In this document: positions 5,920 to 8,223 of the stretch, in pieces | Layout: each line of letters begins with the position of its first letter | Position numbering within the stretch: the first letter of the stretch is position 1 | From: JAPUDQ01 sp964532145 | Lineage (GTDB): Bacteria; Patescibacteriota; Saccharimonadia; Saccharimonadales; Saccharimonadaceae | Length of the DNA: 8,223 nucleotides | Direction of reading: 5' to 3' | Assembly (NCBI GenBank): GCA_964532145.1 | Contig: CAZHGM010000036.1 | Span: 1 to 8,223 of the forward strand | Made by a program: the position numbers and the translations under genes | Notes under the pieces: generated by a model | Database searches by the model: none | Seen by the model: only the letters and a program-made list of their open reading frames with translations | Told to the model about the DNA's origin: nothing

Positions 5920-7041
5920 TTAGCTAAATAAGCCGCTTTTTGTATTCGCAAATGTCTGTAGTAATTCACGCTGCTTTTTGCTTAGCTTGGTTGGCGTATC
6001 AACAATCACGCTGACAATATGATCGCCGCGGGAATTACCGCGCAGGTGCGGCACGCCGTGGTTACTAAGTTTAAAGTCGGTGCCTGACTGCGTGCCAGCG
6101 GGCACCTTCATGGTAATATCACCATCCACGGTATCCACCGTTATCTCAGTACCCAGTGCCGCGTCTACCATCGAAATATGCTCCTCGCTGAGAATCAGGT
6201 CGCCCTCGCGGGTAAATTTCTTGTGCGGTTTGACGCGGAGATTCACATACAGATCCCCTTTTGCCCCGCGTGCAATCGCCTCGCCGCGTTCGCGCAAACG
6301 AATTGTCGCACCATCATCAACGCCTGCAGGTACTTTTATAGTGATCTCCTGGTGTTTGCGTTCAGTGCCTTTACCGTGGCATAACGTACAAACTTTTTCC
6401 GGAATTTTACCACGTCCATGGCACGTCTCGCATGTTACTGGTTGCTGAATAGCCCCAAAAATCGTATTCATTACGCGCATTTGCTGGCCAGCGCCTTTAC
6501 ATGTTTCACACGTTTTTAGCTCAAAACCTGGTTCAGCGGTCGTTCCCTTGCATTGGCTACAGACATCCTCAAGGGCAATCGATAGTTTTTTGTCACTTCC
6601 AAAAATCGCTTCTTCAAATGTGAGGTCAAGGTGCGTTTCCACATCGCGGCCGCGCGATGGACCTTGCTGCTGGCTTTGACCGCTGCCAAAAAATGAGCCG
6701 AATATATCACCCAAGCCGCCATCACCAAAATTGAACTCAAATGATTGCCCATTTTGACCGCTGCCAAATCCTCCAAATCCTTCAAATGGATTTCCGCCTG
6801 AGTAACCGCCGCTACCTGACGCGCCGCCTACGCCGGCATGCCCGAACTGGTCATAACGCTGACGTTTTTGCTTGTCTTTTAACACCTCGTAGGCTTCGTT
6901 GATCTCTTTGAACTTTGTCTCGTCACCGCCCTCTTTATCGGGATGATACTGGACGGCAAGCTTGCGAAAAGCCTTTTTGATCTCATCATCACTAGCCGAT
7001 TTACCGACTCCTAATACTTCATAATAATCACGTTTTGACAT
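5920..7041 (-). CDS. dnaJ: Chaperone protein DnaJ (Hsp40)
   Basis: DnaJ is the cytosolic co-chaperone that delivers unfolded proteins to DnaK and stimulates its ATPase. At 373 residues it has the full type-I length and order. The J-domain spans 1-70, with HPD at 33-35 and the KFKEINEAYEVL helix. A Gly/Phe-rich linker covers about 71-125 (GGFGSG, GDIFGSFFGSG). A four-motif zinc domain has cysteine pairs C161/C164, C178/C181, C204/C207 and C218/C221. The C-terminal substrate domains run to 373 (IKVPAGVDDGATIRL, VPAGTQSGTDFKLSNHGVPHL). All eight cysteines are present, but the first motif reads CSQCKGTT instead of CxxCxGxG. The start has no usable Shine-Dalgarno (AGG touches the ATG), and the promoter would begin transcription at or next to the ATG. 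No dnaK or grpE lies beside it in the window. A CIRCE upstream predicts HrcA repression. Confidence 0.97.
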   Translation of the reverse strand: MSKRDYYEVLGVGKSASDDEIKKAFRKLAVQYHPDKEGGDETKFKEINEAYEVLKDKQKRQRYDQFGHAGVGGASGSGGYSGGNPFEGFGGFGSGQNGQSFEFNFGDGGLGDIFGSFFGSGQSQQQGPSRGRDVETHLDLTFEEAIFGSDKKLSIALEDVCSQCKGTTAEPGFELKTCETCKGAGQQMRVMNTIFGAIQQPVTCETCHGRGKIPEKVCTLCHGKGTERKHQEITIKVPAGVDDGATIRLRERGEAIARGAKGDLYVNLRVKPHKKFTREGDLILSEEHISMVDAALGTEITVDTVDGDITMKVPAGTQSGTDFKLSNHGVPHLRGNSRGDHIVSVIVDTPTKLSKKQRELLQTFANTKSGLFS

Positions 7042-7048
7042 CCTATAT

Positions 7049-7077
7049 AGTATAAAAAATTAGCACTCCGATGTAAA
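7049..7077 (-). promoter_or_regulatory. dnaJ promoter
   Basis: TTTACA (7077-7072), 17 bases, then TATACT (7054-7049) form a good housekeeping-type promoter. Seven bases separate the -10 from the dnaJ ATG, so transcription should start at, or one or two bases before, the start codon, giving a leaderless or nearly leaderless mRNA. The -35 hexamer lies in the spacer of the CIRCE, so repressor binding would block RNA polymerase. Confidence 0.75.
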
Positions 7078-7086
7078 GAGTGCTAA
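7054..7086 (-). terminator. CIRCE stem plus T-run: possible terminator of the LysM gene
   Basis: On the minus strand the CIRCE arms can form a 9-bp RNA stem with a nine-base loop, directly followed by TTTTTT (7059-7054). It lies 20 bases after the LysM gene stop codon, and no other terminator is visible there. The stem is only moderately GC-rich and the loop is large, so efficiency is uncertain. The T-run also supplies the first T of the dnaJ -10. Confidence 0.45.
7060..7086. promoter_or_regulatory. CIRCE, HrcA repressor operator
   Basis: TTAGCACTC, nine bases, then GAGTGCTAA match the CIRCE consensus without a mismatch. In many bacteria HrcA binds this site and represses dnaK or groE operons until heat shock. 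Here the site controls dnaJ (and likely the large membrane protein downstream) and overlaps the -35. The hrcA gene is not in the window. Confidence 0.96.
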
Positions 7087-7105
7087 TTATTTTGTATCAG
7101 GGCAG

Positions 7106-7651
7106 CTACTGGCAGACTGTCGTTTTCGGAAGTACTTCCGCAGCTGATACAGCCGGCATTTGCAGCGTCGCGCCTACTGCCAGGTCATACTCGTTAAATC
7201 CTGGGTAGCCAGCGTTGGAGTTATATACACGCTGCCACTGATCATAGCTGCCGTAATATTTCTCTGCGATACATCCATAGGTGTCACCATCTTTAATGAC
7301 GTAGGTTCCAGCGGCTTTAGCAGCGGCATTTGCCGGGGCAACAGAATTCGACTTGTTTGAAGAAGAATTTGCGGCATTATTTGCTTGGTTGTTCTCACCA
7401 GCAGCGGTATTTTGATTCTGCTGGTTTGACTGGTCACTACCATTAGATGCAGTATTCGATTGATTATTATCATTATTGTTTTTATTATCCAGTGTGTTCG
7501 TCGTCTGCGCTGTACCTATATAGTTTTTAAGCGTGTCGTTTGTAGCCATATTATTTGGCGCGCCAATACTGGTAAGGCCAACGAATAACGGTGCCAGAAC
7601 CGTTAGTCCAAGTGTTGTTAGCGTTGTCTGAAATAGATTTTTCTCAGTCAT
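7106..7651 (-). CDS. Secreted or anchored LysM-domain protein
   Basis: LysM domains bind N-acetylglucosamine polymers such as peptidoglycan, so the product probably sits at the cell wall. This start gives 181 residues; it has AGAGAGG eight bases upstream and lies four bases after the preceding stop. The frame is open to 7693, but that longer start would run into the upstream gene and has no such signal. The product has an N-terminal hydrophobic helix (about 7-30) that acts as signal or anchor. Next is a long low-complexity linker rich in N, Q, S, T and A (about 35-115). One LysM domain follows (about 116-165; TYVIKDGDTYGCIAEKYYG, then QWQRVYNSN and LAVGATLQMP). A short tail ends TTVCQ. The only two cysteines, C127 in the LysM and C180 near the C-terminus, could form a disulfide. 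No catalytic domain is present, so an adhesive or structural role is likeliest. Confidence 0.92.
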   Translation of the reverse strand: MTEKNLFQTTLTTLGLTVLAPLFVGLTSIGAPNNMATNDTLKNYIGTAQTTNTLDNKNNNDNNQSNTASNGSDQSNQQNQNTAAGENNQANNAANSSSNKSNSVAPANAAAKAAGTYVIKDGDTYGCIAEKYYGSYDQWQRVYNSNAGYPGFNEYDLAVGATLQMPAVSAAEVLPKTTVCQ

Positions 7652-7655
7652 ATTG

Positions 7656-8084
7656 CTAGCCTCTCTTTCCGCGGTGAACTGGTTTTTTGGCACCAGGTTC
7701 TAGTACAGCCATGAAGGTACCAAGCAATGCCGTGATAAGAAGCAACAGCAATGTTGCCTGCCAGTCACCTGCCAGAACTGAGCGGAACATATCGCCAGTT
7801 TCATTCCAGGGCACCAGGCCGCTGACACCGGCAATAAGCGCGGCAATGTAGCCAAGGACGCGCGCCGTCACACCGGCGAGCAACCCGGCGACCACTCCGC
7901 GTCTAGCCTGGGTTGGATTGTCGGCCCGGCGTTCGACCTGGTTAGCGACATACAGCCCCCAGGCAGTTACAGCAAGCCCTGCCACTCCCCACCACGGTGA
8001 ATTATAAAATGCTGACAGCCACGCGCCAGAAAACAATGGCACGCCCGCCAGTAGCCCCACCCACTGGTAACGTTTTGGTTCCAT
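7656..8084 (-). CDS. Four-segment membrane protein, unknown family
   Basis: This encodes 142 residues with four hydrophobic segments at about 8-26, 31-48, 63-88 and 108-128. Loops and tail are basic (QVERRADNPTQARR at 49-62, KKPVHRGKRG at the C-terminus), which predicts both termini inside the cell. A strong Shine-Dalgarno (AAGGAGG) precedes the ATG. It is the first gene of a two-gene operon with the LysM protein, with four bases between stop and next start, so the pair may work together at the envelope. The family is not recognised; the layout resembles small DUF4199- or YqhR-like integral proteins only in general terms. Confidence 0.85.
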   Translation of the reverse strand: MEPKRYQWVGLLAGVPLFSGAWLSAFYNSPWWGVAGLAVTAWGLYVANQVERRADNPTQARRGVVAGLLAGVTARVLGYIAALIAGVSGLVPWNETGDMFRSVLAGDWQATLLLLLITALLGTFMAVLEPGAKKPVHRGKRG

Positions 8085-8112
8085 AAACCCCTCCTTACTA
8101 TAGGTTAATACT

Positions 8113-8141
8113 ATTGAATCATGAATTAGTGTATTTGTAAA
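8113..8141 (-). promoter_or_regulatory. Weak candidate promoter for the LysM operon
   Basis: TTTACA (8141-8136) and TTCAAT (8118-8113) are spaced by 17 bases. The -10 matches the consensus at four of six positions. It is the best pair I can find between the right edge and the ATG at 8084, but it is not strong. Confidence 0.3.
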
Positions 8142-8167
8142 AAGCTTTTGTAATCACGTCTGTATAG

Positions 8168-8223
8168 TATACTTATGTCGGCGCTCTAAGCCGCCGCATC
8201 TGGCAATCGTCAGGTGAACATCA
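8168..8223 (+). other. Start of a possible divergent unit at the right edge
   Basis: TATACT (8168-8173) could be a plus-strand -10, though no good -35 is visible. Downstream, CATCTGGC (8197-8204) can pair with GTCAGGTG (8209-8216) around an AATC loop, giving an 8-bp stem including two G-T pairs. AGGTGA (8212-8217) resembles a Shine-Dalgarno and would suit a start codon just past the edge. It is either the 5' region of a gene or a structured RNA, and the window is too short to tell. Confidence 0.3.

Noticed and set aside
6080..6448. Plus-strand open frame antisense to dnaJ
   Set aside because: dnaJ is certain on the minus strand and the antisense product has no family-like features.
7652..7693. 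Longer start (7693) for the LysM protein
   Set aside because: It would overlap the end of the upstream gene and has no ribosome site, while the ATG at 7651 has a strong AGAGAGG at the right distance.
1..8223. Mobile element, CRISPR array, toxin-antitoxin or defence system
   Set aside because: No transposase, integrase, regularly spaced repeats, nuclease or toxin-like small gene pair was found on either strand.

Overview
The window reads as ordinary bacterial chromosome of moderate G+C, with compact genes and short intergenic gaps. Most genes lie on the minus strand. The standard genetic code fits: DnaJ, RimK and the 791-residue protein are all full length with no in-frame TGA, which argues against the TGA=Gly code of Gracilibacteria and Absconditabacteria. 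Small membrane proteins of unknown family, a stand-alone LysM protein, a RimK plus retropepsin-like protease pair and a CIRCE-controlled dnaJ would suit a Patescibacteria/Saccharibacteria-type or Gram-positive-like genome. That placement is inference; nothing here fixes the taxon.

Layout, left to right. The left edge (1-237, minus) holds the 5' part of a membrane-protein gene that runs out of the window. It is overlapped head-to-head by a plus-strand gene for a roughly 250-residue multi-pass membrane protein that looks internally duplicated (221-979). This gene converges on a minus-strand tRNA-Lys(UUU) gene (1027-1103), and the two share one bidirectional terminator whose 23-bp arms include the last bases of the tRNA. 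Upstream of the tRNA, 1104-1391 has no convincing gene. It does have a strong minus-strand promoter whose -35 overlaps the stop codon of the next gene, two hairpins, an exact 17-bp copy of the tRNA 5' end and a diverged inverted copy of its D-arm. A 167-residue membrane protein follows (1392-1895), preceded by a near-perfect 25-bp palindrome. Next comes a two-gene operon, reading rightmost gene first: a retropepsin-like 'Zn_protease' family protein (2880-3407), then rimK (1972-2883). The two overlap by four bases and are driven by a perfect consensus promoter (TTGACA-N17-TATAAT).

Further right, dnaJ (5920-7041) is followed after 30 bases by a very large protein with about 28 membrane segments (3514-5889), probably in the same transcript. 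dnaJ has a perfect CIRCE (HrcA operator) covering the -35 element of its promoter, and the predicted transcription start falls at or next to the ATG. The right end has a second small operon: a four-segment membrane protein (7656-8084) with a strong Shine-Dalgarno, then a secreted or anchored LysM protein (7106-7651). The last 55 bases hold a plus-strand -10-like box and a hairpin, possibly the start of a divergent unit outside the window.

The window combines translation (tRNA-Lys, RimK modification), protein folding (DnaJ) and the cell envelope. I see no insertion sequence, integrase, CRISPR array, toxin-antitoxin pair or defence cassette. The least explained signals are non-coding: the tRNA-Lys leader with its duplicated and inverted tRNA pieces, the terminator palindrome that includes the tRNA 3' end, and the CIRCE/promoter/terminator overlap at dnaJ.
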